Source: Polytrichum commune (taxonomy: Eukaryota; Streptophyta; Polytrichopsida; Polytrichales; Polytrichaceae). Taken from it: a stretch of DNA of 64,000 nt. The translations under genes were made by a program, and so were the position numbers. Below are positions 34,301 to 45,368 of the stretch, in pieces; position 1 is the stretch's first letter, and each line of letters starts with the position of its first letter. The notes beneath the pieces are model-generated. The model saw only the letters and a list, made by a program, of their open reading frames with translations. It had not been told where the DNA came from and searched no databases. Where the stretch lies: assembly GCA_950295325.1 (NCBI GenBank), contig OX485804.1, positions 42,332,429 to 42,396,428 of the forward strand. The letters run 5' to 3'.

Positions 34301-35829
34301 TAACATAATATTCTTCAACCCCTAGGCGTTGCTTTGTGGGGGTGGCACCTAGGGGCAAAGATGACAACACCTACTTCAAATTGTGCAAATTGAGACTTAA
34401 GTACATTGTACCGCTTATAACATGAGGGATGATGGTTAGAAGTGTTGTAGGCAGTATTAAAAACAACAGTTAGTCGTTAAAGCCAATGTAATTGTATTGA
34501 CCCAACACCAAGATAGGAGATTCAACCGAGCTAGACAACACATTGTTCATGGCCTTGGATCATGTGGGAAGTTGGTTGGTGTGGTACCATTTTTGGCAAA
34601 CAAACATTAGGAGACCTCGGCCCCTCAAAAGAAGGTTATGAAAAACTCAAGGAAATTGATTATTAAGAGAACCGTGTTAGAATGACATAGAAGTTGATTC
34701 TATCCTATCGCAAGGCCTCGAAGAAGTTCATGATCACCTCAAGCAATTATATGTTTGACAAATTTCATTTGATGTTCAACGTCAAATCCAAAATGTCACG
34801 TGATGTTTCCAAAAACAAAAATGAATGTCAGTTGACATATGCACTTTTTCTAAAATGTCACCTCAATGTCATAATCCTACTAGTACATGTCATTTCAATT
34901 TATGACATGTCAATTGACGTGTGGTGTTTTTCTTCAAAAGTCACACAACATGTCAAATTGTATATTGTGCATGTCAATTGACGTGCATTTAGTTTTTTGT
35001 GCTAGTTTTGCGTGTCAATTTTTTAAAATGTGAGTTTTTTTCTTCCAAAAATACACATGACCTCAAGTATCTAGGATGGTGATGATGGTAATACTGATAA
35101 AAGTGGTATATCCACCACACATGATCTCAAGTGTCTAGGATGGTGATGATGGTACTACTGATGAAAGTGCTATATCCACCATAATCGTAGGTATTGGGAC
35201 GCAGGTGATGATGCATTGAGTCCTCCCCCCTCCGCCTCAGATGAATAATTTTAAAAAGAACAACTTGAAGCGACATGAGAACCAGGATCGCTGTTGGACT
35301 CCTGCACAGCTGCGTGGCCCATTCTATGTCAGAGTGGAATAAAATTCTATAAAGCAATCTTCAAATTATGACCCACCTGGCACCAATATTATGCCCTCAG
35401 TAAAGTTAGTACTCTCCTGTATATAAGGCTATATATGTATATGTATATGTATATATATACATATATATTTGGCCACACTGTTGTGCATTGAGTGTGTAAG
35501 ATTCAACTTTGTTCTGTGACATCAAATTGTTTATTCCTGTCGGCTCATAGATGCTAGCTGAATTGACTCAAACTGAAGTGCTTTCAATCACCTGATTATC
35601 AGGCGGGCTTCTATTGTACAATAGTCTTGGGTCTCATCCTGTCAACTAGAACCGGAAGCCGGGACTAATAATGAATGATATTCAATATCCAATTATATGT
35701 GAATAAGCTCAGTTACATAGTCACTGTGCAGAATTTCCAGAATGCAAGATCATTTACTGTAACTTACATAGTGTACCCTTGCCACAGTGCATGGCAATAT
35801 GAAGGGTCAGTCACACACATAATGAGGTA
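34301..35829. other. Intergenic with short duplications
   Basis: A tandem duplication of about 63 bp (roughly 35055-35119 and 35120-35182) shares ctaggatggtgatgatggta. A TATATG-type microsatellite lies at about 35430-35468. An ORF at 34694-34981 has no recognised motif. Confidence 0.45.
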
Positions 35830-36180
35830 TGCGCATGTGATTCGGTTATTCTTCTTAGTCAGGCACCTACATTTGATTGGTGTGTGGTCAGTTGAGGATC
35901 AAAGAACAAATACCGTAGAGGTGCTTGTTTAAAAATTTCGGACTGCATTTTCAAAGCTCATGATTTACTCCATACTCAATAGTACACAAAATTGGGAGCA
36001 CTATTGTATTTAATTAAGGAATCAACAAACACGAACTTCCAGTAGCCATGACTATTGCTGAGACCAATATGATGAGAACAATGTTTGTTGGAGCTTTATC
36101 ATAGATTTACAAGACAAGTTTTATTGTGTAAAAGACCAGTAGGAGCTGGAGAACATGAAAAAGGAAATGAATGACACCTT
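35830..36180 (+). repeat. Family M fragment joined to a second dispersed repeat
   Basis: 35850-35890 has the cacctacatttgattggtgtgtgg block of family M. From about 36005 to 36170 the sequence matches 51195-51365 (attaaggaatcaacaaacac and catcatagattt blocks). Confidence 0.5.
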
Positions 36181-36409
36181 TCAAATGTGGTGGACCAAGG
36201 TCACAGAATTAGAATCTAAACCCTCCATCCTGACAGGTATCTAAAATGATGCAGGTACTTTAGTTCCTCCTTTTCGTGGATTGAAAATTCTACAAGTGTC
36301 GAGTTTAGGATTGGACTTCAAAATCAATTATCCAAACAAAGAGAGCTCATCCAGCATATTACTTAATGTAATGAAATAGTTTGCAAAGTCCAAGAAGCCT
36401 AAAAGACCG

Positions 36410-36490
36410 AAAGGGCTGGGGCAAACCAACCCTTGCACTGGTTCCTTGAGGCAAGGATTTAGGCATCCATCAGGTCTGCGACCTTGACCC
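36410..36490 (-). repeat. Palindromic module, copy 1 (partial)
   Basis: This is the reverse complement of part of 41848-41930: on the minus strand it reads ggatgcctaaatccttgcct, then caaggaaccagtgcaaggg, then gccccagccc. Confidence 0.75.
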
Positions 36491-37591
36491 ACCAAATTAG
36501 CAAGCTTGAGCTGTGTGTGGCAACTCCAAACCTTCCATTTTGATGAGCCAAGGTTCAATTATTTGAACTCCGCCAAATGCCTTGGATGTTGAGCAAACTC
36601 GCAATTTAAGTTTGAGCTTACATGCAACCACAGAGCCAAAATATCAACCAAGTTCAAACCACCAATCTTGCATGAAAGTATACATAGAACATCGATATAT
36701 ATCAGGATTGTCTGTAATAACGGTAATTATGCTTACGAATCAATGCGGATCACGGTATCCTGCATTGAAATTTCCTTTATTGCATCATTCATGGTTGAAA
36801 AAAACCTCCCATCTATCATTGTGCGAACAAGAGATTGATTCTTCTTCATGTCATCGTGAGAACTACGTACATCTGACCATGAGGGGAGGATAACTGAAAC
36901 AAGTCTAGTGAGTGAGTCTACAAATCCTAGTTTACCACGAGCAAAGAGATGAAGATGATTCGGAACAACCACCCATGCCACCAAGACTTATTGGAAATAG
37001 GTCTTGGTTGGAAAAATATGCAAAACAAAATGAAGCGAAGCTAAAATTTCGTTTTGCACACATTCGTGTGTAGATGTTTTGGGACGTGGGTCATGCTCCT
37101 AGAATTAACCTATGTTACTCTACTCCCACCGATTTAATATTGGCTGTCGTCGATCGACTGACTGACTGTCTGTCTGTATGCTACAAAGGCTCGCTGACCT
37201 CACAAATCATGTGCTGCTGATAGATCGATCCAGACTTCCTCTGTGGACGAATCTATACTTTAGAAGCCAAGCATGGCTGGCAATCACACCTGATTCCAAA
37301 CTGTAAGAAGTTAATCTGCATAGAAGTACTCCAATCTTTCTTCCTACTCGACTGACCTGCTGCATCCACGCGTGAGATGATGAATTTCTTCGACCTCCCT
37401 ACGGCGGGAACATTCATTGCATGCTATGTACGATGTTGTCAATAACTTGGCTACCTTAGCACGAACACTTGGGGCTTAACAAAGTTTGAAAAAATACGCG
37501 GTCGGCGGGCGGGCGGGACAGGCACACATTGTACAAAAGGATTTTCTTCTACAGTAGGTCGGTTGGTCTGTCGGTCGGTCGGTTCAATTTC
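36491..37591. other. 3' flank of the ARD gene
   Basis: No gene recognised. Contains CTGA/CTGT repeats near 37155-37175 and CGGG/GGTC repeats near 37500-37580. A clear poly(A) signal for the ARD gene was not found. Confidence 0.4.
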
Positions 37592-39800
37592 TTACACCTT
37601 CAACGCTTCGAGGGAGTTCGTAGCCAACTCCATGTTCAAGGCTTCCAAAGATTTTGTTGCGGAGTCGAGGTGTTTGTTGTTGTCGTTGTTGTTGTTGTTA
37701 TTGTTGTTGAGATTGTCCAGCAGGGCAGGAAGAAACTCAGCCTCTTTCTTCAACACAGCGTCTACGTAGCCTTGCCTGTAAACTCAGAAACACAAGAAAT
37801 CAGCCGAAATCACAGGATTGGCCAATTGACGAAGATTGACTTGCACACCTGGAATGAAGAGTGAAATAATTAATATGCAGGAAGAGCTTTGTAGTTAGAA
37901 AATTGTCGTTGTTGTACCTGACTTCCATGGTGTCTGTCGTGGGGTTCTGGTCGAATTGTATCCTGCAGGGTTGTTCTTGGTACAGCAAGAGAGCCTGCAA
38001 CCACCAAACAAGGTGCGATAAAAATTAGAAAGTCCAATTTCAAGCCAATTTCTTAGTAGCCGCCTTACACCGATTCGGTATGAAATACACGTTTGTTCCT
38101 CACTTGATACCTTTGGAGGATTCATTACCTTGATGTACTGATTTGTGTCCAGTGTAAATCGGTGATACATGCCGGGCGGCAAGACGATCAAGTCGCCCTT
38201 TTTGATTTCAATGCGGATCCATTGACCGTCGAAGTCTCGAACATCCTCGTAGCCTGCCCACATACAGAAAACATGTCAGATGATTCGCCGTCACAAGCAG
38301 AACTGTTGGCTAATTAGATCGCTATGCTTTGCCCCTCTTTTGAGAAGTTAAAAGTTAATCGCAAGAAAATGCAAGCACATGGGCCACCTCCGCCCAAAAA
38401 AATACAGATATGTAAAAACGGCGATCATTTTCTCAGACAGTCAACTTACCGACGCCTTCAATGATGAATCGAATCTCTTCTTCTTTGTGCAAGTGCTCGG
38501 TCCAGAACTTAGCGCAGTTCGCCTCGAAGTTCGGGATCTTGCCCGGAGCCACCGTCAACACTTCCTGTCATTGGTTCCACAAGCGGCATAAAGCAGAAAG
38601 AGTGTGAGATCCACTTCCAGTTAATCATGTCCATCATGACGATGAATCTCGACAAGAACAACAAATACCTACACAATACTTGCAGCAATAACAATAGGTT
38701 GTTCTTGACACACGCCAGGTGCTCATGTAAACAACCATTTCCTAAATTCTCAGAGGTCAGAAGTGGCACCGTTCCTACCTCGTAATTGTAACCCCGTCCT
38801 GCCTTGATGCTGTTGAGGAGCTGGTTGGTCTCATAGTTCTCTGTCTCCATTTGAGTCCATGTGAGCACCCCGAGCTCTACAATACCATATCACATCACAT
38901 CACATCACGTCACAACGGTCAGTCGTAATGATGAAAAGCACTTTTCCGAAGTATGTGTAAAACAGTTTCAGCAGCTGCATTTACAATTTCTCAGCACAAA
39001 TGGTGACATCTCTGAATTGCACGTTGGATGCTGACATCATTCCACGCGCCAGCTGAATTGTTGGTGACAGCAAAGTTGAAGAGTAGGAAAGAAAACCCAT
39101 ACTGGCCTGCAACCAATCGTTTTGAGATGATAGCCCTCTCCCACCTCTCTAACTTAGCCCTACTAATTGTTCGGTTAGAATCCTGCGGAGAATTGAGGGC
39201 ATCATGTCCGAATCATCACATACCGTTCAGATGCTCCACTGAAACTTTTCGGTTGGGGATAAATTTGTGTTCACTGCTTGGGGGGTCCTCGTTGGCGTTG
39301 TAGTACCAGGCTTCAATTGGCACCATGGACGGCACCACCTTCGTGTCCTGTACAACAACACTTTCCAACACTCTAAGGACAAGAAGAAATTTTGAAGATA
39401 TAATTTTAATTTTTTGACAAGTTTCTCACTCGCCCTAGTACACCAGAAAAGTCGGAAAGAAGACAAGCCAGTATCCCATCACCACGAGGCAGTCACCGCA
39501 GTTCCAGACCAATAACAGTGTTTTTTTTGGTCTCCGAAATCTCGATTCCTCGAAACCAAGATGATTCCCTACTGATGATCCTCTTCTTCACGCGCAATGC
39601 ACGTCCATCGATAATATTAAATTCCCACCTTACCTTCAGGAGAGAAGACTGAAATAACGAAGCAGATACAGTAATTTTATCATGCTGCATTGAATACTAT
39701 GGTAATTCAAATGCAATTAGTGATCCAAAAAAAGTTTGAATTTGAGTCGTTTGGGTACCTTCTCCTCCGACACTGTTGAGATCAGGGACTCCACCGCCAT
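37592..39800 (-). CDS. ARD: Acireductone dioxygenase, 7 coding exons
   Basis: Exons in transcript order: 39759-39800, 39224-39347, 38779-38876, 38450-38564, 38129-38253, 37918-37994, 37592-37775. All junctions are GT-AG, phases join, and the total is 254 residues plus stop. It is a cupin-fold metalloenzyme of methionine salvage that oxidises acireductone; in known enzymes the product depends on Fe or Ni. The metal ligands H112, H114 and E118 ([10 protein letters not shown]) and H157 (GMYHRFT) are all present. Family landmarks [13 protein letters not shown] and YIK are clear. Plant ARDs are usually about 190-200 residues. This one has extra residues at the N-terminus, a diverged segment after YIK ([17 protein letters not shown] where AMRLF..EP..TPYNRP is usual), and a C-terminal extension with an Asn-rich tract encoded by (AAC)n. 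It is probably cytosolic, as no targeting signal is evident. Confidence 0.92.
37673..37711 (-). repeat. (AAC)n coding microsatellite in the last ARD exon
   Basis: On the coding strand this is a run of AAC/AAT codons broken by GAC, giving a stretch of about 12 residues that is nearly all Asn. The frame stays open through it to the stop at 37592-37594. Confidence 0.9.
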
Positions 39801-41675
39801 GGTTACGAGCGTCTCCGAAAGTTAGGCACCTACAACCAAGGGTAGGCTCAACTCTGCGCACAATCACGAATGCTGCTGATCAGTAACAACCAATCCAGGA
39901 TATGATGGTTGCATCAGAATGTCACAGACTGTGGGTCAGTTCAACACGTGTGTGCCATTTCACACACGAATGAGTGGTGACTGAATTCCTTTGGAGATAA
40001 CCCTTAGGCTCTCTCTCTCTCCCGGCAGTCCCTATCTGCGAAGCAGATATTTATGCACTCTACCAAATTTTCTATTTCACAGCAAAGAGCTATCAAGAAT
40101 AAATAACAAGATGAGGCACTCGTACCACCACCAAACCTCCCAACAGAACACAGGTCTGATTAGATTGGATTCTTTCGTCCATGCTCCGCCTAGTAAGTGG
40201 TAGAATTGCCTCACAGACTGAGTCACTTTCGCAGGGACAACATCACCATGTGACAAATTCATTCAGATGTGACTCAACCGTGGTCCGGCAGGCTAGATTA
40301 GTGATGAATGACGGTTATTGCCACTGTAAGTTAAAGCACTACTGTGAGTGTTGGAACCACGCAGAAGATCAAGTCACTCCGAATTTTACTGTGAACAACC
40401 GGGGTTACTGCCTACCCCGTGCACCTACGCCACCCGTAACGCAAGCATATTCTCTTAGCTACATCGGTAGCTGATCTGCTTGCTGCAAGAGGTTTCACGG
40501 TCCACTCCGCTTGCCGCACGCTTGGAGGCTAGTCCAGAATCGTATTCACTCAGTTCTCTCTCTCCATGGAGGTGCAAGTACCCGAACGCAGTAGCATTTG
40601 TCTCCTGGAACTAGCTGTGGTACATCATAATAGTACACAACTACAGGAGGCGAAGTTCCAGAAAACAACATAAGAGATTCACCGCCCACATGACATTGAA
40701 CAGCAGTAGTTGAAGTTGCAGCTCACCTACGCAGAGGTTATAGGCACTAAACTTATGATAAGAAATGACTAGCGACTCCTGCTGCACTCGCGAAGAATAT
40801 TCACCGTACAATGTAACAGAATCCTAATTCCAACGAACCTCAATCGAACTCTCAACTATGTCACTCGCTGAAAACTCTCTTGTAACTCTCGGCTCTTCTT
40901 CTTCGTCTTCTTTCAGAGACCAGTTACACAGTTCATTCATTCCACAGCTCACACACCCCAGAAGAGGAGGACACGCATCCGCTGATTCAAGGGTCATGAG
41001 AGAGAGACAGACAGACAGATCAATACTCTCTCTTCACGACATCGTCATCATCATAGCTGCTCATCATATAGCCTGATGATGCTTTCGAACGCAACTTAAC
41101 CCAACCCTTCGAAGAAACTCCTACGACTAATTCCCCCAACCGTCACCCTGACCACATAAGTATGTCAAGAAGAAATGCGAGCCACAGCAGATCCTGACAA
41201 GTCCTACCTTCACGTTCAACTTGTCGTAGCCGTCCACCCGGACTGCAGCAGATCCGACCCACTAACCCTGCGGCGCATCCAATTGCACTGATGCTGTGTT
41301 CCAGAGGTGTTTCAATTCTTCACCCCGGATTCCGCTACGAGTTGGTAGCTAGCAACAACGATGATGAAGAAGAAGTAAGCTTAGATGTGAGTGGTGAGTG
41401 AGTGAGTGAGTGGATGGAGCTTTGGGAAGTGGAGATTCCAGCACCAGCAGCGGCGAGAGGCTGATGAGTTGGGATTGGGTTGGGTGCTAGGGGGAGATGG
41501 AATTGTGGGAAAATGGGATGGATGCAAAACTAGATGTGAAGTTAGAGGTGCAGGTGGCAACGCAGAACAAGCGTATCCAAAGGCAGGCGATGGGCCGACA
41601 TAACCGCACTGTCTCCCTCTCTCTCTCTCTGTGTCTCTCTCCCTCTCCTCTCCCTCTCTCTAGAGTGTAGCCCTC
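39801..41675 (-). other. Probable 5' leader of ARD with one long intron
   Basis: An acceptor (ttggttgtag) ends at 39830, leaving 29 untranslated bases before the ATG. A good donor (aacgtgaag then gtagga) lies at 41208/41207. That gives a leader exon of about 41208-41675 and an intron of 1378 bp. This is a prediction from splice motifs and the upstream TATA box. The interval also holds CT microsatellites. No other gene is recognised in it. Confidence 0.5.
41605..41665. repeat. (CT)n microsatellite
   Basis: A pyrimidine-rich run on the plus strand, hence (GA)n in the predicted ARD leader close to the transcription start. Confidence 0.9.
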
Positions 41676-41704
41676 TAGTGTCTATGGGCCAAGCCCCTTC
41701 CCTC

Positions 41705-41712
41705 TATTTATA
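41705..41712 (-). promoter_or_regulatory. TATA box for minus-strand transcription (likely ARD)
   Basis: The minus strand reads ctataaatagagg. The position fits a start near 41675, just upstream of the predicted leader exon. Confidence 0.5.
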
Positions 41713-41847
41713 GTCTCCATTTTTAGCCCCACCTCTTGACCCCCTCGACGCCCACCCTTTTCGTCTTGAAGCCATTGTCAGGCTCGTAGTTTTCTCAAGT
41801 GCCAAAGGGGAAGAAGCTGAAGGCCTGGGAAGGAAGGATTTGGGCGA

Positions 41848-41935
41848 ACCAACCCATACACTCGTTCCTTGTTGGATGCCTAAACCCTTGCCTCCAAGGA
41901 ACCAGTGTACGGGTTGTTTCACCCCAGCCCACACA
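41848..41935 (+). repeat. Palindromic module, copy 2
   Basis: Inverted arms gaaccaacccatacactcg..ccttg and caagg..ccagtgtacgggttgtttc flank the core gatgcctaaacccttgcc. The arms pair with a few mismatches. A partial copy lies at 36410-36490. Confidence 0.75.
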
Positions 41936-42262
41936 CACAAGCTTAAGGTACATAAACATTACTCTGGTGCCGAGAATCTTGAGAATTTCATGGGAACAAG
42001 TATCCGTTTACGACAGGTTATTCCTCTAAAATGAATAGTGTTGAGCTTGAGTATTGTTTGTCTTACAAACGATGACCAATAGGTTGACCTGGCACGCATG
42101 GTAATTAATTCATGAAATATAATTAGTTTCTATTTGGAAAATGTGTCTATAGCAGGGCCCCTGCGCGGGTGGTACCAACTGCATGTAGGTGTACAAACAA
42201 TTAGCAAGATGTATGACCTGTTGAAACTTTTGACCGGAACAAGAGGTTTGGAAATACATAAT

Positions 42263-42280
42263 CCCCCCCCCCCCCCCCCC
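42263..42280. repeat. C18 run
   Basis: Eighteen consecutive C on the plus strand, the longest such run in the window. Confidence 0.95.
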
Positions 42281-42734
42281 AACGCGCGTTGGGTTTGTGA
42301 AGAGAGTGCAAGGGGAGTGCTTAGTAATGTTGTGTAGATGGGTGTTAAGGTACATGCCATTATTTAGTCATGTGGGGCGGTTCTATAACCTTGGAATATG
42401 TCAATTTTATTATGTGGGCCCCCCAAAAAGTAAGAATATGTGTTTACTATCATACATCCAAGTTGACCTTTGGAAATTTGGGTGAAGTTATACTCCCGGT
42501 ACTATTCGATATTCATCCTGGTATTATTCACTGAAAATACTATTCATAGCAACATTATTAATAAAATGCCAACATTATTCACAATCTTCGTATAGTTCAT
42601 ACCAGCACTATTCATTATTCATACAAGTATTAGTTTCTTCTTATTTTTCTAAGTTTCTTCCCATGAATATAAGATAGTGGAGACCCATGTTGGATGCTAA
42701 ATATATAATGGAACACAACCATTCAACTGAATAA

Positions 42735-43105
42735 TGATTTGTAGATGTCCCTTATTTTATTACATCAGACACGTATATTTGAGTGGTATGTGGTTAGGTG
42801 TGGTCCAAAAACATATATCAAAAAGACATGTGCTTAAAAGAGATTGGACTATGTGTTCAAATATGATCACCCTTCTAGACTCAATATCCAATATAGTAGA
42901 GGGGGGTTATAAGACCATTCAATGAGCACAAGAATATTCACTTTGATAAGGATTAAGATATTCATAAGAGCTCCAAATATTACGAGGAAGGTGGCTACAG
43001 CCTCAATTTGGATTTGCTGACCATCTCGTATTAATTGCATGTTTCATATCTTAGAAGAAGTGGGCTAGTTGGAATAAGTGACCATGTAAGATCCATCTAC
43101 TTATA
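42735..43105 (+). mobile_element. Family M MITE-like copy, left half of an inverted pair
   Basis: It has the gagtggtatgtggttagg, agattggactatgtgttc, ttcataagagctcc and ggatttgctgaccatctcg blocks, ending in gaagtgggctagttgg and gtgaccatgtaagatcc. The end pairs with the start type of the 11660 copy (atggtcactcttcttaattgg) as a terminal inverted repeat. Confidence 0.8.
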
Positions 43106-43109
43106 CTTG

Positions 43110-43385
43110 TAATTTTTTTTCTACTAGCCCACTTCTCCTAGGATATGAAACACACGATTTGTACATGATTAGCGAATCCAAATTGAGGCCGTAGTCACTT
43201 TCCTTGTAATCTTATGAGTTCATATGAATATCTTATTCATGTTCTAAAAATGGCCATATATGTCCCTCCCAATGATGTCAACTACTAAATTTAAGTGGTT
43301 ATCACATTCTAAGAGCACATAATTTTGTCTTCTTTAAACACATGACATTTTGGTAATTATTGTTGGAGTCACATGCCCGGGTCAC
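43110..43385 (-). mobile_element. Family M MITE-like copy, right half of an inverted pair
   Basis: This is the reverse complement of the adjacent copy. On the plus strand it begins ctagcccacttctcctagg, then gatatgaaacacac, gcgaatccaaattgagg and tgaatatcttattcatg. It lacks the far end of the element. Confidence 0.8.
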
Positions 43386-43705
43386 ATGCTACTCTCATTG
43401 GTTATCTAGTCCATAAAAACTTGACCCCATATATGTTTGTGGCCAATTCATCTCAAATGACTTGGATAGATTAATTCGAGGTCTTTGACATAGATATCGG
43501 TATAAATCAACTTTAAGTTGTTTAAGGCTTTTATATTGGATGATAGCGAGGTACACTTGCATGGGATATTTATGTCTCACTTGAAGCATGGGTGGACGAG
43601 AGGAAAATTATTGGGTGTGAGCTTCATGGTTTGGGTGAAGATTCATGATACCTGTCAAGAGAAGGAGGGAGGGGGTGAAAATGCTGAGAAACATTCTAGA
43701 ATTTG

Positions 43706-43817
43706 GGTTTGATCGTGTCTCTAACATGATTTTGGGGTAACTTGACACAAATTAACAATAATCAACAATAATTTGTGTCAAGTAACCCCATAATCATGTT
43801 AGAAACACGATCAAACC
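43706..43817. repeat. Near-perfect hairpin with arms of about 49 bp
   Basis: The arms at about 43706-43754 and 43769-43817 pair almost completely (ggtttgatcgtg..cacgatcaaacc; taacttgacacaaatta..taatttgtgtcaagtaa) around a loop of about 14 bases. It could be a very short foldback element or a small-RNA precursor. Confidence 0.9.
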
Positions 43818-43848
43818 AATAAGTTTAATATGGGATGAATTATCATTT

Positions 43849-44589
43849 GGGGGGGGGGAGCACATTTTCACCATTGTTTGCCCACTCCCACCATCACCCC
43901 ATCCCCTCGGTAGGTGCCATGAACCAATACACAATGACTTCCAAAAGTAAACCAACAACCTTTACAAAGTTACATCCAGATTGACATTTTCTTGGAAATG
44001 GGATAACCTTGCGTCATGTGGTGGCGTCATAGCCTAGGCGAAGCATGTAGCTAGCCTCTCATCAATCTCCATGATGATCATACTCACAAATCAACATAAA
44101 TGGTATAACATGAATCTGAGGTGTTGCATTACTTTTGAAACTCTTCAAAATTGTTGAATTATGGGAGCAATCCACATTATAGTATGCAATAACTCATCGG
44201 TGAACACTAAATTTTCTTTACATTCATGAGTTCCTTGGTTCAATTCCCCCTTTCACCATGCCCATAACTTCCTTGGAAATGTGTGCACATGTTATTCCGT
44301 CCATATTGAACAACATAGTTGATATATAATAGCCATAAACTAGGAACAACACCATCAACAATTAGCCACATCATCAAATGTTACGGAGTTACAAGGAAAA
44401 TGGAGGATAAGTAAAGGTCAAGGCATCCATGCATATTTAAGAAAAGAAAAAATTACGTCCGTACATTGTACCAGCATGAATGTGAGCCCGTTATCCAAAT
44501 GCTTAACGCGGAGAACCGTGTTGTAGCATGAGGAGTTATGCCTCTTTCCATGCATATTTAATGAGAGGGGTGATCGTTACTTGGCACGG
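43849..44589. other. Intergenic before the Tc1 remnant
   Basis: Begins with a G10 run (43849-43858). No gene recognised. The 5' end and TIR of the Tc1 element may lie in this stretch but were not identified. Confidence 0.4.
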
Positions 44590-45368
44590 ATTGGCGCAAA
44601 CATAAGAGTAGATATTGCAATATAATGTCAAAGGGTTCTTGGAGAGGTTTCAAATATCACAACTTCCCCTATAGTCTGCAATTAAGAAGAAGAAGCCTCT
44701 CCTTTTAGATTGTCACCAATTATTAAGACGTGAATGGGCAAAAGAACATAAGGATTGGAGGAGCAATGGGAGGAAACTTGTCATATTCTCAAATGAAAGT
44801 AAATTCAACATTGTCCGGTTTGGTGATCGAGAGTGGTGTTGGAAAAAACTCGGGGAACCCTCAAGCAGTTGTGTGATTAATAAGATTGTGAAGCACAAAG
44901 GAGGGAGCATCATAGTTTGAGGTTGCATGAGTTGGGAGGGCGTTGGGGAGCTTATCAAAATTGAAGGAAGAATGAATAGTGAGCATTATCATAACATCTT
45001 ACATGACAACATGAGCATGTCAATTGTGAAGGTTGCAAAAGAAGCGGAGTAGTGGGTGTTCCAACAAGATAACAACCCAAAGCATACCAACATGTTAACA
45101 ATCAAATTGTTCAACGAGCATGCAATCACAATATTGCCATGGAGTCCACAATCCCACCACATGAATCCTATTGAACACCGTTGGAACGAAGTGGACCGGT
45201 GGCTCTAACTTTGTAAAGACGTCCCCATTAGCAAAGGACAACCTTTGAAAGAAATTGTAGGAGGAATGGAACAACATCGAGATGGAAGTCGTATAGAAGC
45301 TGGTGAAATCAACTCCCAGTAGAGTGCAAGCATTGTTGAAGGCAAAAGAAGGACATACCAAATACTAG
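44590..45368 (+). pseudogene. Tc1-type DD34E transposase, decayed
   Basis: In order: KKPLLLD..REWAKEHKDW, then VIFSNESKFNIVRFGDREWCW, KHKGGSIIV, GCMSWEGVGELIKIEGRMN, WVFQQDNNPKHT, SPQSHHMNPIEHRWNEV, and after a frameshift EEWNNIEMEV and KAKEGHTKY. These are the diagnostic Tc1 motifs. The second acid is D at 45068-45070 and the third is E at 45173-45175, with exactly 34 residues between. The first acid is changed to Asn (44792-44794). In-frame stops lie at 44918 (TGA where the family has Trp), 45050 and 45206, and a frameshift near 45260. The N-terminal paired-type HTH region is too decayed to place. It is non-functional. TIRs were not found. Confidence 0.9.

Noticed and set aside
37529-37864. 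111-codon plus-strand ORF with a Val-rich run
   Set aside because: It is the antisense of the last ARD exon; the Val run is the complement of the (AAC)n tract.
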